DNA of 64,000 nt from Roseimarinus sp035271585 (GCA_035271585.1 DATERL010000209.1:19995-83994), one strand, 5' to 3'. Positions 54,341 through 62,812 are shown, numbered from the stretch's first letter. The notes: generated from the sequence alone by a model not told the origin. Numbers and translations: made by a program.

Positions 54341-54556
54341 ATGATAGGACAAAAACAAAGTGGTTTTTCAATGAAGATTGCAAAACTAATTTATGCCTTT
54401 ACTTTAATCTCGGCTGCAGCCATTATTTTCGCTTTATACGAAAATCTGATAAGTTTAAACCTGTTTATTGTTTATATTTTTTTGGGAATAGTATTGGGTT
54501 TAGCGGTGGTTCTTTTAATACAAATTTGTTATAAATCACCAACTATCACCAATTAA
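54341..54556 (+). CDS. Small two-TM membrane protein, hypothetical
   Basis: A 71-residue protein with two hydrophobic helices (~16-35, LIYAFTLISAAAIIFALY, and ~41-64, FIVYIFLGIVLGLAVVLLIQ) and short polar ends. It lies between the divergent sigma gene and the symporter gene, 316 bases before the latter, in the same direction. No family recognised. The clean two-helix pattern and position favour a real gene, but low complexity makes chance possible. Confidence 0.5.
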   Translation: MIGQKQSGFSMKIAKLIYAFTLISAAAIIFALYENLISLNLFIVYIFLGIVLGLAVVLLIQICYKSPTITN

Positions 54557-54707
54557 TTTTATTAAAATACAAGCTTTAATATCCTCATTACTAGAGACAA
54601 AAGCCCAAACTGCTTTGCCTATTCCTTAAATATCTTCAACCAAGTGTACAAAATACACAAACTTTCACCTATATTTATCCAATTATTTTTAGAAGTATGG
54701 ATTATGT

Positions 54708-54737
54708 ATAACTATGATCGCAAAACGATATAGTTAT
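54708..54737. promoter_or_regulatory. Inverted repeat, candidate operator
   Basis: ATAACTAT (54708-54715) with ATAGTTAT (54730-54737), and nested ATCG (54717-54720) with CGAT (54726-54729) around CAAAA: a 12-base-pair dyad with one unpaired G. It ends 48 bases upstream of the candidate -7 element. It could be an operator for a repressor/activator or an untranscribed dyad; the protein is unknown. Confidence 0.45.
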
Positions 54738-54785
54738 CACTTTAATTGCTACGAATGCCCCCCGTGTAAAAGCATTTTGATTTGA

Positions 54786-54793
54786 TAGTTTTG
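54786..54793 (+). promoter_or_regulatory. Candidate -7 element for symporter operon
   Basis: TAGTTTTG, an exact TAnnTTTG, predicting a leader of about 70 bases before ATG 54873. No good -33 TTTG at the usual distance, which could fit activator dependence. Confidence 0.45.
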
Positions 54794-54872
54794 CACCAAG
54801 AAACACGAAGTCGTTATTTTGAAATATAAACAACCAATTTTTAAGTAAAACACACATAATTAAATCTAACAA

Positions 54873-56282
54873 ATGAACAACACAAACCAGAAACTCTCCT
54901 TAAAGGAGAAAATTAGCTATGGGTTTGGAGACCTAGCTTCGGTGCTATACTGGCAAACATTCATGCTCTATTTCACCTATTTTTATACCGATGTATTCTT
55001 GATCCCCGCTTCGGTTGCAGCTACCATGTTTTTAGTGAGTCGCCTTTGGGACGGCATAAACGACCCATTGATGGGCATAATTGCCGACCGAACTACATCG
55101 CGCTGGGGCAAATTCAGACCCTATCTACTTTGGCTTTGCGTTCCCTTTGCCATTGCAGGCGTGCTTACCTTTACCACACCCGACTTTGGAATGACTGGTA
55201 AAATTATCTGGGCCTACGCTACCTTCATACTCATTATGATGCTTTACACGGCCATTAATATTCCGTATACCGCTTTAATGGGTGTTATTTCTCCCAGTTC
55301 AATTGAGCGCACTTCGGTGTCGTCAATTAAATTTCTGTTCGCATTTGCAGCTGGGATTATTGTGTCGGCCACCTTGTTACCAATGACAAAATATTTGGGT
55401 GGTGGAAACGATGCAAAAGGCTGGCAACTTACTTTTGTAGTTTATGGTATTGCCGCAATTGTATTTTTCTTAATTGCTTTTAAGGGGACACGCGAAAGGG
55501 TGCTTCCTCCTAAAAATCAGAAACCAAATATCAAAAAAGACCTTAAAGAACTGGTTACAAATAAACCATGGCTAATATTGCTTGCCACAACCATTACTTT
55601 TATACTTTTTGTAGCGGTGAGGGGCAGTGTAACCGTTCACTATTTCAAATATGTAATAGGAAGCCTGGATTTGACATTGCCCTTTTTAGGTGCCAAAACC
55701 TACGATTTTATTGCCATTGCTTCTGCATTCAATACGGTTGGTCAAATTTCAGCTCTCCTTGGGGTACTCGTTGTAACTATTATTGCCAAACATTTGGGGA
55801 AAAAGAAAACATTTATGGTGTTTTTTATCATAGCCATTATCAGCACAGCATCGTTTTATTTCTTAACTGCTGATCAAATGGGATTAATTTTCTTCTTCCA
55901 AATAACGGGTTCTTTTACTGGAGGGCCGCTGAGTGTATTGCTTTGGGCTATGTATGCCGATACGGCCGACTATGCCGAATGGAAAAAAGGCCGTAGAGCA
56001 ACAGGACTCATATTTTCGGCATCAACAATGTCGCAAAAATTTGGATGGGCATTTGGTGCATTTTTGGCACTCACCCTCATGTCGCAGTTAGGTTTTAAAC
56101 CCAACGAAGCTCAAAATGCCGAAAGTTTACGCGGTTTATTATTATTGTTTAGCCTTATACCCGCTGGCTTAGGTGTTGTTTCGGTACTTATTTCATTAGC
56201 CTACCCTCTTAACGATAAACGGGTTGCTAAAATTGAACTTGAACTAACCGAGCGACGTAAATTAGATGCACTTGAGAGCTAA
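54873..56282 (+). CDS. GPH-family sugar:cation symporter (MelB-like MFS)
   Basis: A 469-residue 12-helix inner-membrane transporter of the glycoside-pentoside-hexuronide:cation family. N-terminal blocks are diagnostic: KISYGFGDLASVLYWQTFM and SRLWDGINDPLMGIIADRT with TSRWGKFRPYLLW. The second half carries GGPLSVLLWAMYADTADYAE, also a family signature. It probably brings disaccharides from the periplasm to the cytoplasm with H+ or Na+, feeding the two phosphorylases encoded directly downstream. A hairpin lies in the 114-base gap that follows. Confidence 0.94.
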   Translation: MNNTNQKLSLKEKISYGFGDLASVLYWQTFMLYFTYFYTDVFLIPASVAATMFLVSRLWDGINDPLMGIIADRTTSRWGKFRPYLLWLCVPFAIAGVLTFTTPDFGMTGKIIWAYATFILIMMLYTAINIPYTALMGVISPSSIERTSVSSIKFLFAFAAGIIVSATLLPMTKYLGGGNDAKGWQLTFVVYGIAAIVFFLIAFKGTRERVLPPKNQKPNIKKDLKELVTNKPWLILLATTITFILFVAVRGSVTVHYFKYVIGSLDLTLPFLGAKTYDFIAIASAFNTVGQISALLGVLVVTIIAKHLGKKKTFMVFFIIAIISTASFYFLTADQMGLIFFFQITGSFTGGPLSVLLWAMYADTADYAEWKKGRRATGLIFSASTMSQKFGWAFGAFLALTLMSQLGFKPNEAQNAESLRGLLLLFSLIPAGLGVVSVLISLAYPLNDKRVAKIELELTERRKLDALES

Positions 56283-56319
56283 AATTAAAATTGCAATTTT
56301 AGCTTGAAAATAAATAGAT

Positions 56320-56354
56320 CTCTGCCGGGTTGAATCCTTTTCAATTCGGCAGAG
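56320..56354 (+). terminator. Intercistronic hairpin after symporter gene
   Basis: ctctgccgggttg (56320-56332) pairs with caattcggcagag (56342-56354): 13 pairs including two G-U, then TTTT. It is terminator-like but lies inside an apparent operon, so it may attenuate or protect the message rather than end it fully. Confidence 0.55.
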
Positions 56355-56396
56355 TTTTCATAATTTGCTTGTAAAATCAAAGACATAATTATCAGA

Positions 56397-57389
56397 ATGA
56401 AAAAAACAATTATTGGAAAAGCACTTCCCAATATTCCTTGGGAAAAAAAGCCTGAAGGCTGTACAGATGTAATGTGGCGTTTTGGGGGTAATCCTGTAAT
56501 TGGATGGAATCCAATTCCGAAAGCAGCACGCGTTTACAATAGCGCTATAGCCCCTTTTGAAAATGGTTTTGCTGGTGTATTCCGCGCCGACCAAAAAAAC
56601 GGACGTGCAACACTTTTCTCCGGAAAGAGTAAAGATGGTGTTAAAATTGACCTCGAACTTGACCCTATCGAATGGGTTGATGAAAACGGAAATCCACAAC
56701 CAACAAGCTATGCTTACGACCCTCGTGTTATTGAAATTGATGACGAGTTTTATGTAACTTGGTGCGACGATATGAAAGGCCCTTCGATTGGATTGGGCAA
56801 AACAAAAGATTTCAAAACCTTTGTTCGTTTACCAAACCCACTAATGCCTTATAACCGTAACGGTGTATTGTTTCCTCGAAAAATAAACGGAAAATACATG
56901 TTGCTGAGCCGTCCAAGCGATACCGGCCACACTCCGTTTGGAAATATTTTCATCAGCGAAAGCCCCGACATGGTTCATTGGGGAAATCATCGTTGTGTAA
57001 TGACCAATGGCGGACAAGGTTGGTGGCAAGGCACAAAAATAGGTGCAGGCCCTGTACCTATCGAAACTACCGAAGGTTGGCTATTATTCTATCATGGCGT
57101 TTCGGGTACTTGCAACGGCTTTGTTTATAGTATTGGTGCAGTTTTACTCGATTTAGAAGATCCAAGTAAAGTACTTTACCGCACACGCGACTATATTTTA
57201 ACACCCGAAAAAGATTACGAAACTACAGGTTTTGTACCCAACGTGGCTTTCCCATGCGCCAACCTTTATGATGCTGAAACCGGCCGCATTGCCGTTTATT
57301 ATGGTGCAGCCGATACTTATACTGCTATTGCTTTTTGTCAGGTAGATGAATTGATTGACTACATCAAAAACAATTCAGAAGTATTTTAA
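56397..57389 (+). CDS. GH130 beta-mannoside phosphorylase family enzyme
   Basis: A 330-residue cytoplasmic enzyme (no signal peptide) of glycoside hydrolase family 130. GH130 enzymes split beta-mannosidic bonds with phosphate, releasing mannose-1-phosphate. The catalytic acid Asp108 is in SYAYDPRVIEIDDEFYVTW. Other blocks are GGNPVIGWNP near the N-terminus, RNGVLFPRKINGKYMLLSRP, GAGPVPIETTEGWLLFYHGV and TGFVPNVAFPCA. Length fits the mannooligosaccharide-type subfamilies better than the ~390-residue Man-Glc phosphorylases, but I cannot fix the linkage. It lies between the symporter and the GH94 gene. Confidence 0.92.
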   Translation: MKKTIIGKALPNIPWEKKPEGCTDVMWRFGGNPVIGWNPIPKAARVYNSAIAPFENGFAGVFRADQKNGRATLFSGKSKDGVKIDLELDPIEWVDENGNPQPTSYAYDPRVIEIDDEFYVTWCDDMKGPSIGLGKTKDFKTFVRLPNPLMPYNRNGVLFPRKINGKYMLLSRPSDTGHTPFGNIFISESPDMVHWGNHRCVMTNGGQGWWQGTKIGAGPVPIETTEGWLLFYHGVSGTCNGFVYSIGAVLLDLEDPSKVLYRTRDYILTPEKDYETTGFVPNVAFPCANLYDAETGRIAVYYGAADTYTAIAFCQVDELIDYIKNNSEVF

Positions 57390-57401
57390 TTTTAACCCAT
57401 A

Positions 57402-57449
57402 AATGCAGTTGAAAGCAATTTGAAATTATCTATTGCTTTCAATTGCATT
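57402..57449 (+). other. Strong intercistronic hairpin between GH130 and GH94 genes
   Basis: aatgcagttgaaagcaat (57402-57419) pairs with attgctttcaattgcatt (57432-57449): 18 pairs, one a G-U, with a 12-base loop. It occupies most of the 78-base gap and ends 18 bases before ATG 57468. The following ctttattcat is only weakly T-rich. Confidence 0.65.
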
Positions 57450-57467
57450 CTTTATTCATAAAATATT

Positions 57468-59861
57468 ATGCAATACGGACATTTCGACGACCAAAAAAAA
57501 GAATATGTAATTGACCGACCCGACACACCAAAATCGTGGAGCAACTATTTGGGTTCAACCGAGTATGGAGCTATCATTACCAATAATGCCGGAGGTTACA
57601 GTTTTTATAAATCAGCTGCACAAGGACGTTTTATGCGCCTTAGATTTAATGCTATCCCCATGGATCAGCCCGGTAGGTATTTCTATGTACACGACCGCGA
57701 TAAAAAAGATTATTGGTCGGCTTCGTGGCAACCAGTAGGCAAACCACTCAATCAGTTCAAATCAGTTTGTCGCCATGGCTCGGCTTATACAATAATCGAA
57801 TCGGAATACGATAACATCAAAACCGAGACTACTTATTTTGTACCGCTGGGTAAAGCCTTCGAAATATGGAAATTAAAAATAACGAACAACGATAAAGTAA
57901 AACGAAATCTTCGCCTTTACACTTTTGTTGAATATTCTAATAACTGGCACCAGATGCAGGATTTTTTCAACCTGCAATATACCCAGTATATTTTGCGAAT
58001 GAACGTAGTCGATAACATTATCGATCATGGTATTAACGTGGCATTGCCCGATAGTGGTCTCGATTTCCAGAACCACGATGGTAATCGCCATACTTTTTTA
58101 GGAGTTGTTGGTGGCAATATTACTGGTTTCGATACCGATCGCGACGCTTTTTTAGGGCCTTACCGTGCTTATCACAATCCACTGGTGGTTGAAAAAGGCG
58201 AATGCACCAATTCGTTAGCTTATGGCGATAACGGCTGCGGCGTTTTACAAATTGATGTAACGCTCGAACCTGGCGAATCGCAAGAACTAGCCACCATTAT
58301 GGGAATTGGCAAAGCCGAAATTGAAGGAAAAACTGCTTTAGCAGAATTTAATACGATTGAAAAAATTAACACAGCATACAACGAACTGGTTAAAAACTGG
58401 CACCAAAAAATTGAAGGCCTTTGGGTTGAAACCCCTGATGCTGAGTTCAATAGCATGACCAATATGTGGAGCCCCTTCAACAGTCTGATGACTTTTGCTT
58501 GGTCACGTGCGGCAAGTTTGGTTTACAGCGGCGAGCGCGACGGCTTGGGCTATCGCGATACCGTGCAAGATATGCTGGGTGTTTTACACACTATTCCAGA
58601 ACAAGCTGGCGAACGCATTGAACTTATGATTACCGGACAAGCCTCAACAGGTGGCGCCATGCCCGTGGTAAAACCATTTGCGCACAACCCGGGCAGCGAA
58701 CCCACCCCCGACGAAAAAGAATACCGATCGGACGATTGCATGTGGTTATTTAATACCATTCCAGCGTATGTAAAAGAAACTGGTAAAACCGAATTCTACC
58801 ACAAAGTATTGCCCTATTCCGATAAAGGCGAAGCAAGCGTATTGGGACACTTGCGCCGTGCCATTGAGTTTAACTTAGAACGAAGCGGTGCTCATGGACT
58901 TCCCTGTGGTTTGCTGGCCGATTGGAACGATTGCCTTGAACTGGGACACGATGGCGAAACTGTTTTTGTGGCCATGCAGTTGCGTTACGCGCTGAAAACC
59001 TACATCGAAATAAACGAACAATTTGGTAGTGCCAGCGAAATAGCTTGGGCTAAAAGCCACCTCGAAACCCTCGATGCCAATATTGATAAACATGCTTGGG
59101 ATGGCGAGTGGTACGTACGTGCTTTCCGATTTGATGGCAGCGTGTTTGGTTCGAAGCAAAACGAAGAAGGAAGCTGTTGGCTCAATCCACAAGCCTGGTC
59201 GGTTATTAGCGGCCATGCCACTGCCGAAAAAGCGGCTAGTGCATTAAAAGCGGTACGCGAACAATTGGCTACCGATTGTGGAGTAATGGTTTGTGCGCCT
59301 CCGTATGTCAAAGCCGATCATAAAATTGTAAAAGCACCGCTGTTTAACCCTGGGATGAAAGAGAATGCTTCGATTTTCTCGCACACGCAAGGCTGGGCGG
59401 TTATTGCCGAAACATTACAAGGCAACGGAACCCAGGCCTACAAATACCTTCGTTCATTTATGCCGGCGGCTTACAACACTAAGGCCGAACTGCGTCAAAT
59501 TGAACCTTACGTAAACTGCCAGTTTACACACAGTACTTACAGCCCTAGGTTTGGTGCATCGCGCTTGCCATGGCTAACCGGTGCTGCTACGTGGGGTTAT
59601 TACTCAGCAACAGCCTATATATTAGGAATACAACCCGATTACGACGGTTTACGCATTGAACCTTGCGTTCCTGCCAATTGGAAAAGTTTCAAAATGAAGC
59701 GCCGTTTCCGTGGTAAATTTTTCAACATCGAAGTGAAAAATGAAAAAGGTATTGAAAAAGGTGTTGTTAAAATGATGGTGAATGGAATCGAAATGAAAGA
59801 TAATTTTATTCCGCTTGCCGCCATGAAAGAACAAAACGATGTGATGGTGATAATGGGTTAA
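57468..59861 (+). CDS. GH94 disaccharide phosphorylase (cellobiose/chitobiose type)
   Basis: A 797-residue cytoplasmic phosphorylase of glycoside hydrolase family 94, which cleaves beta-glucosidic (or GlcNAc) bonds with phosphate to give an alpha-sugar-1-phosphate. The N-terminal beta-sandwich starts MQYGHFDDQKKEYVIDRPDT, very like cellobiose phosphorylase, with NNAGGYSFYKSA. The (alpha/alpha)6 barrel holds GLGYRDTVQDMLGV and the catalytic GLLADWNDCLEL (Asp485/Asp488), then SIFSHTQGWAVIAE and a C-terminal sandwich. Length and domains are standard. The middle (GERIELMITGQASTGGAMPV) departs from the cellobiose enzymes I know, so cellobiose, chitobiose or a glucosyl-mannose are all possible. It is the last gene of the arm, closed by a strong terminator. 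Confidence 0.92.
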   Translation: MQYGHFDDQKKEYVIDRPDTPKSWSNYLGSTEYGAIITNNAGGYSFYKSAAQGRFMRLRFNAIPMDQPGRYFYVHDRDKKDYWSASWQPVGKPLNQFKSVCRHGSAYTIIESEYDNIKTETTYFVPLGKAFEIWKLKITNNDKVKRNLRLYTFVEYSNNWHQMQDFFNLQYTQYILRMNVVDNIIDHGINVALPDSGLDFQNHDGNRHTFLGVVGGNITGFDTDRDAFLGPYRAYHNPLVVEKGECTNSLAYGDNGCGVLQIDVTLEPGESQELATIMGIGKAEIEGKTALAEFNTIEKINTAYNELVKNWHQKIEGLWVETPDAEFNSMTNMWSPFNSLMTFAWSRAASLVYSGERDGLGYRDTVQDMLGVLHTIPEQAGERIELMITGQASTGGAMPVVKPFAHNPGSEPTPDEKEYRSDDCMWLFNTIPAYVKETGKTEFYHKVLPYSDKGEASVLGHLRRAIEFNLERSGAHGLPCGLLADWNDCLELGHDGETVFVAMQLRYALKTYIEINEQFGSASEIAWAKSHLETLDANIDKHAWDGEWYVRAFRFDGSVFGSKQNEEGSCWLNPQAWSVISGHATAEKAASALKAVREQLATDCGVMVCAPPYVKADHKIVKAPLFNPGMKENASIFSHTQGWAVIAETLQGNGTQAYKYLRSFMPAAYNTKAELRQIEPYVNCQFTHSTYSPRFGASRLPWLTGAATWGYYSATAYILGIQPDYDGLRIEPCVPANWKSFKMKRRFRGKFFNIEVKNEKGIEKGVVKMMVNGIEMKDNFIPLAAMKEQNDVMVIMG

Positions 59862-59894
59862 ACCTATTAAATTGCTATAACTCCCATACCAAAC

Positions 59895-59927
59895 AAAGCG
59901 GCACAATGTTTTACATTGTGCCGCTTT
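59895..59927. terminator. Bidirectional terminator GH94 / pheS
   Basis: Perfect 15-base stem aaagcggcacaatgt (59895-59909) with acattgtgccgcttt (59913-59927) and a 3-base loop, A-rich before and T-rich after. It suits both convergent transcripts. Confidence 0.88.
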
Positions 59928-59947
59928 TATATTGTTGTAATTTGTTT

Positions 59948-60967
59948 TTAAAATGCCGCCTTGAATTGATTCAGGAATCGCACATCGTTTTCAAAAAAGT
60001 GTCGTAAATCCTTCACTCCATATTTTAACATGGCAATGCGTTCAATACCCATTCCAAATGCAAAACCGGTGTATTTCTGATTGTCGATACCACAAAGTTC
60101 CAACACCTTGGGGTCAACCATTCCGCAGCCCATAATCTCGAGCCATCCGGTATATTTACACACGTTACAACCTTTACCTCCGCAAATTGAACAGCTCACA
60201 TCCATTTCGGCCGAAGGCTCGGTAAAAGGGAAGTACGAAGGGCGTAACCTGATTTGACTTTTTTCGCCAAAAAACTCACGTGCAAAGTAAAGCAAGGTTT
60301 GTTTTAGGTCGGCAAACGAAACGTTTTCATCGACATATAACCCTTCAATTTGATGAAAAATACAATGGGCACGGGCCGAGATGGCTTCGTTACGAAACAC
60401 TCGTCCGGGGAAAACGGCCCTGATTGGGGGTTGTGTTTTTTCCATTACCCGAACTTGTACACTCGAGGTATGGGTGCGCAGAACCACATCGGGATTTTTC
60501 TCGATAAAAAAGGTGTCCTGCATATCGCGGGCAGGATGTTCGGGCGGAAAGTTAAGTGCTGAAAATACGTGCCAATCGTCTTCCATTTCGGGCCCCTCGG
60601 AAACCACAAAACCAAGGCGGGCAAAAATATCGATAATTTCGTTGCTAACCACGGCAAGTGGATGCCGCGAACCCAGCTTCATTGAATCGCCGGGCAGACT
60701 TAAGTCCAAACCTTCGGACGATGAACGATTATCGTCGAACGATGCTTTAAGGATGTTGATTCTCTCCTGCGCGAAGTTTTTCAAATCGTTAATGGCTGCA
60801 CCAACAGCTTTTTTCTGATCGGCGGAAACATTCTTAAAATCACCAAACAATTCGCCAATGGAACCCTTCTTGCTGAGATACTTAACCCTAAGTGCTTCTG
60901 CTTCATCTTTGCTATTTGCAACAATGGCAGCAATCTCGTTGTGTAAAGCTTTAATTCTATCTAACAT
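59948..60967 (-). CDS. pheS: Phenylalanyl-tRNA synthetase alpha subunit
   Basis: Catalytic alpha subunit of the alpha2-beta2 enzyme that charges tRNA-Phe. I start at ATG 60967 (MLDRIKALHNEIAAIV, 339 residues); the frame extends to a TTG at 60982. An N-terminal coiled coil for tRNA binding spans ~1-85, followed by the class II core with motif 2 (FHQIEGLYVDENVSF), a Cys-rich loop CSICGGKGCNVCKYTGWLEI and motif 3 (GFAFGMGIERIAML). The beta-subunit gene is not in the window. The promoter element lies 25 bases upstream, and the cyclophilin genes precede it. Confidence 0.97.
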   Translation of the reverse strand: MLDRIKALHNEIAAIVANSKDEAEALRVKYLSKKGSIGELFGDFKNVSADQKKAVGAAINDLKNFAQERINILKASFDDNRSSSEGLDLSLPGDSMKLGSRHPLAVVSNEIIDIFARLGFVVSEGPEMEDDWHVFSALNFPPEHPARDMQDTFFIEKNPDVVLRTHTSSVQVRVMEKTQPPIRAVFPGRVFRNEAISARAHCIFHQIEGLYVDENVSFADLKQTLLYFAREFFGEKSQIRLRPSYFPFTEPSAEMDVSCSICGGKGCNVCKYTGWLEIMGCGMVDPKVLELCGIDNQKYTGFAFGMGIERIAMLKYGVKDLRHFFENDVRFLNQFKAAF

Positions 60968-60991
60968 TTTTGCTGAATTCAATTAAAGCTG

Positions 60992-60999
60992 CAAAATTA
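60992..60999 (-). promoter_or_regulatory. Candidate -7 element for pheS
   Basis: The minus strand reads TAATTTTG, an exact TAnnTTTG, 25 bases before ATG 60967. This spacing also supports the ATG over the upstream TTG. Confidence 0.45.
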
Positions 61000-61061
61000 A
61001 AAGAAAATGTGGAAAAGGCCGAAACAGATGCCCTTAATTCAATAATACTTAATAATATCAT

Positions 61062-61874
61062 CTAATCTATTTCCCGAACACGTATAATTACGTCGGTATA
61101 GGGGCGATTATTTTTATCAGTTTTAAGGGCTGCAATTTTGTCAATCACTTCTATTCCGTCGATTATTTCACCAAAAACAGTGTATTCGTTTTCAATTTCG
61201 AGCGATCCGCCAACCGTAGAGTACGCTTGGCGTTGCTCGGAAGTAAATTCCAATTTCCCCTGTGCCATTGTATATCTGAAAGCGATTTCATCTTTAATTG
61301 AGTCGGCAAGCTGCTTGGCTTCGGTAAAACGTTCCTCGGCTTTTAAACTGGCAAATTTTTCTTTTTGTGTTTCATTGTAAACTTCCTTTACTATTTTATT
61401 TCTAATTGGACGGTTAACAGCCAACTCAAGTGTATCGAGCCTACCAGGAGTATAAACCCTTCCTTGTATAACAAAGAATTGTGAAATATCGCTTTGCTTG
61501 AAAATGTTAACCTCGTTGGGTTGGCGGGGTGCGCACAAAGCCCCTTTTTTACAAATATGGTGTTCGAGAATCTCGTCGTTCACCATTTTTGTAGGATCAC
61601 CGTAACCAATAAATGCTCCCTGTGGCGCATTACGTGAATCGCGTGAACCACCCTGTATCATAAAACCTTCAATTACACGATAAAACAGCGTGTTGTCGAA
61701 ATAAGCATCGCGCGTAAGTTCTAAAAAAGCATTACGGTGAAGTGGGGTATCGTCGTATAGTACGAAGGTCATGTTCCCCATGTTAGTTGCCATTTCAACC
61801 TTGAAAGTTTGAGCTTTAAGACTTGATAAAAAAGAAATTAAAAAGAAAAAAAGTACAATTTGTTTAATAGCCAT
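61062..61874 (-). CDS. Exported cyclophilin-type peptidyl-prolyl isomerase
   Basis: A 270-residue periplasmic protein (signal peptide MAIKQIVLFFFLISFLSSLKAQ) that catalyses proline cis-trans isomerisation in exported proteins. Cyclophilin blocks are LFYRVIEGFMIQGG with the catalytic Arg, QFFVIQGRVY and YTVFGEIIDGIEVIDKI. Between QFFVIQG and YSTVGG it carries an insertion of about 75 charged, helix-prone residues rich in Lys and Glu (FASLKAEERFTEAKQLADSI), which splits the cyclophilin fold. The upstream paralogue has the same insertion. It is 85 bases downstream of that paralogue and upstream of pheS. Confidence 0.9.
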   Translation of the reverse strand: MAIKQIVLFFFLISFLSSLKAQTFKVEMATNMGNMTFVLYDDTPLHRNAFLELTRDAYFDNTLFYRVIEGFMIQGGSRDSRNAPQGAFIGYGDPTKMVNDEILEHHICKKGALCAPRQPNEVNIFKQSDISQFFVIQGRVYTPGRLDTLELAVNRPIRNKIVKEVYNETQKEKFASLKAEERFTEAKQLADSIKDEIAFRYTMAQGKLEFTSEQRQAYSTVGGSLEIENEYTVFGEIIDGIEVIDKIAALKTDKNNRPYTDVIIRVREID

Positions 61875-61958
61875 TACACTAAAATTTTGTCTCGTGATAA
61901 AAGTTCGATGTTTTAAAACCCGAACAAATTGCCGGAAAAAGAGATACTCGGTTTAGAC

Positions 61959-62786
61959 TTATTCTATCACTTTAACTTTCATTTTTATATCTTCAAGTGG
62001 TCGATCGCCCGGAGCTGTTTTAACCTTGGCAATCAAATCGATAATCTCAAGACCTTCGATCACCTCTCCAAAAACGGTATAGGCACCATCGAGGTGGGGC
62101 GTGCCACCAATAGTGGTATAAGCTTCGCGTTGTTCCTTCAAAAACTCAAAATCGTCATTATTGATGTTTTGTTCGGCTTTTTCTTGAATATCAACCCGTA
62201 ACAAATTGAGCGAATCGGTTTTACTTTCTTGTTGTAGACGCTGAATTAATGGCATTTGTTCGTTATATAATTTCATAGCTTCGGTGCGCACAGCTTTGTA
62301 CTTTTGTTGTTCTTCAAGTTTTTGGATGGTTTGTTCGTCGTACACTTGCCCTTGTACAATGTAAAATTGCGACCCTGACGATTTTCGCTCTGGGTTAGTA
62401 TTATCGCCCTGCCGTGCTGCTGCAAGCGCACCTTTTTTATGAATTTTTCCTTTTACAATTTCGGCTGGAATTTGGTAAGCAGGACCACCCGCTCCCAATT
62501 GTTTATTGGCTGGTGCATTTTTCGAATCGGGATCGCCACCTTGTATCATAAATTCTTTAATAACCCGGTGAAAAAGCAAACCATCGTAATAACCTTCTTT
62601 GGCCAATTTTATGAAATTGTCGCGGTGCAAAGGGGTTTCGTCGTATAGTTTAATTACAATATCACCGTAGTTGGTGGTAATCACTACTTTTTTTTCGTTG
62701 CCTTCGGCAGCAGTATTTGCTTTGCCACTGCAAGCGAGTAACAAAAACGTAAGTATAATACTTAATGTTGAAATGTAGAGTTTCAT
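61959..62786 (-). CDS. Lipoprotein cyclophilin-type peptidyl-prolyl isomerase
   Basis: A 275-residue lipoprotein (FLLLAC, Cys19), a cyclophilin-type foldase anchored in the envelope. Blocks: VVITTNYGDIVIKLYDETPL, GLLFHRVIKEFMIQGGDPDS with the catalytic Arg, GSQFYIVQGQVYDE and YTVFGEVIEGLEIIDLI. As in its neighbour, a helical insertion of ~75 residues (KLEEQQKYKAVRTEAMKLYN and onward) separates QFYIVQG from YTTIGG. The two genes are evidently an old tandem duplication with different anchoring, one soluble and one lipidated. It has its own -7 element. Confidence 0.92.
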   Translation of the reverse strand: MKLYISTLSIILTFLLLACSGKANTAAEGNEKKVVITTNYGDIVIKLYDETPLHRDNFIKLAKEGYYDGLLFHRVIKEFMIQGGDPDSKNAPANKQLGAGGPAYQIPAEIVKGKIHKKGALAAARQGDNTNPERKSSGSQFYIVQGQVYDEQTIQKLEEQQKYKAVRTEAMKLYNEQMPLIQRLQQESKTDSLNLLRVDIQEKAEQNINNDDFEFLKEQREAYTTIGGTPHLDGAYTVFGEVIEGLEIIDLIAKVKTAPGDRPLEDIKMKVKVIE

Positions 62787-62804
62787 TGTTTTTAAATTTT
62801 TTTA

Positions 62805-62812
62805 CAAATATA
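62805..62812 (-). promoter_or_regulatory. Candidate -7 element for cyclophilin lipoprotein gene
   Basis: The minus strand reads TATATTTG, an exact TAnnTTTG, 19 bases before ATG 62786. Confidence 0.45.

Larger units (their letters stand above)
54557..54872. other. Regulatory region upstream of symporter-phosphorylase arm
   Basis: A 316-base gap before the GPH symporter. It contains the inverted repeat at 54708-54737 and the -7 element at 54786-54793, described separately. Nothing else recognised. Confidence 0.5.
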
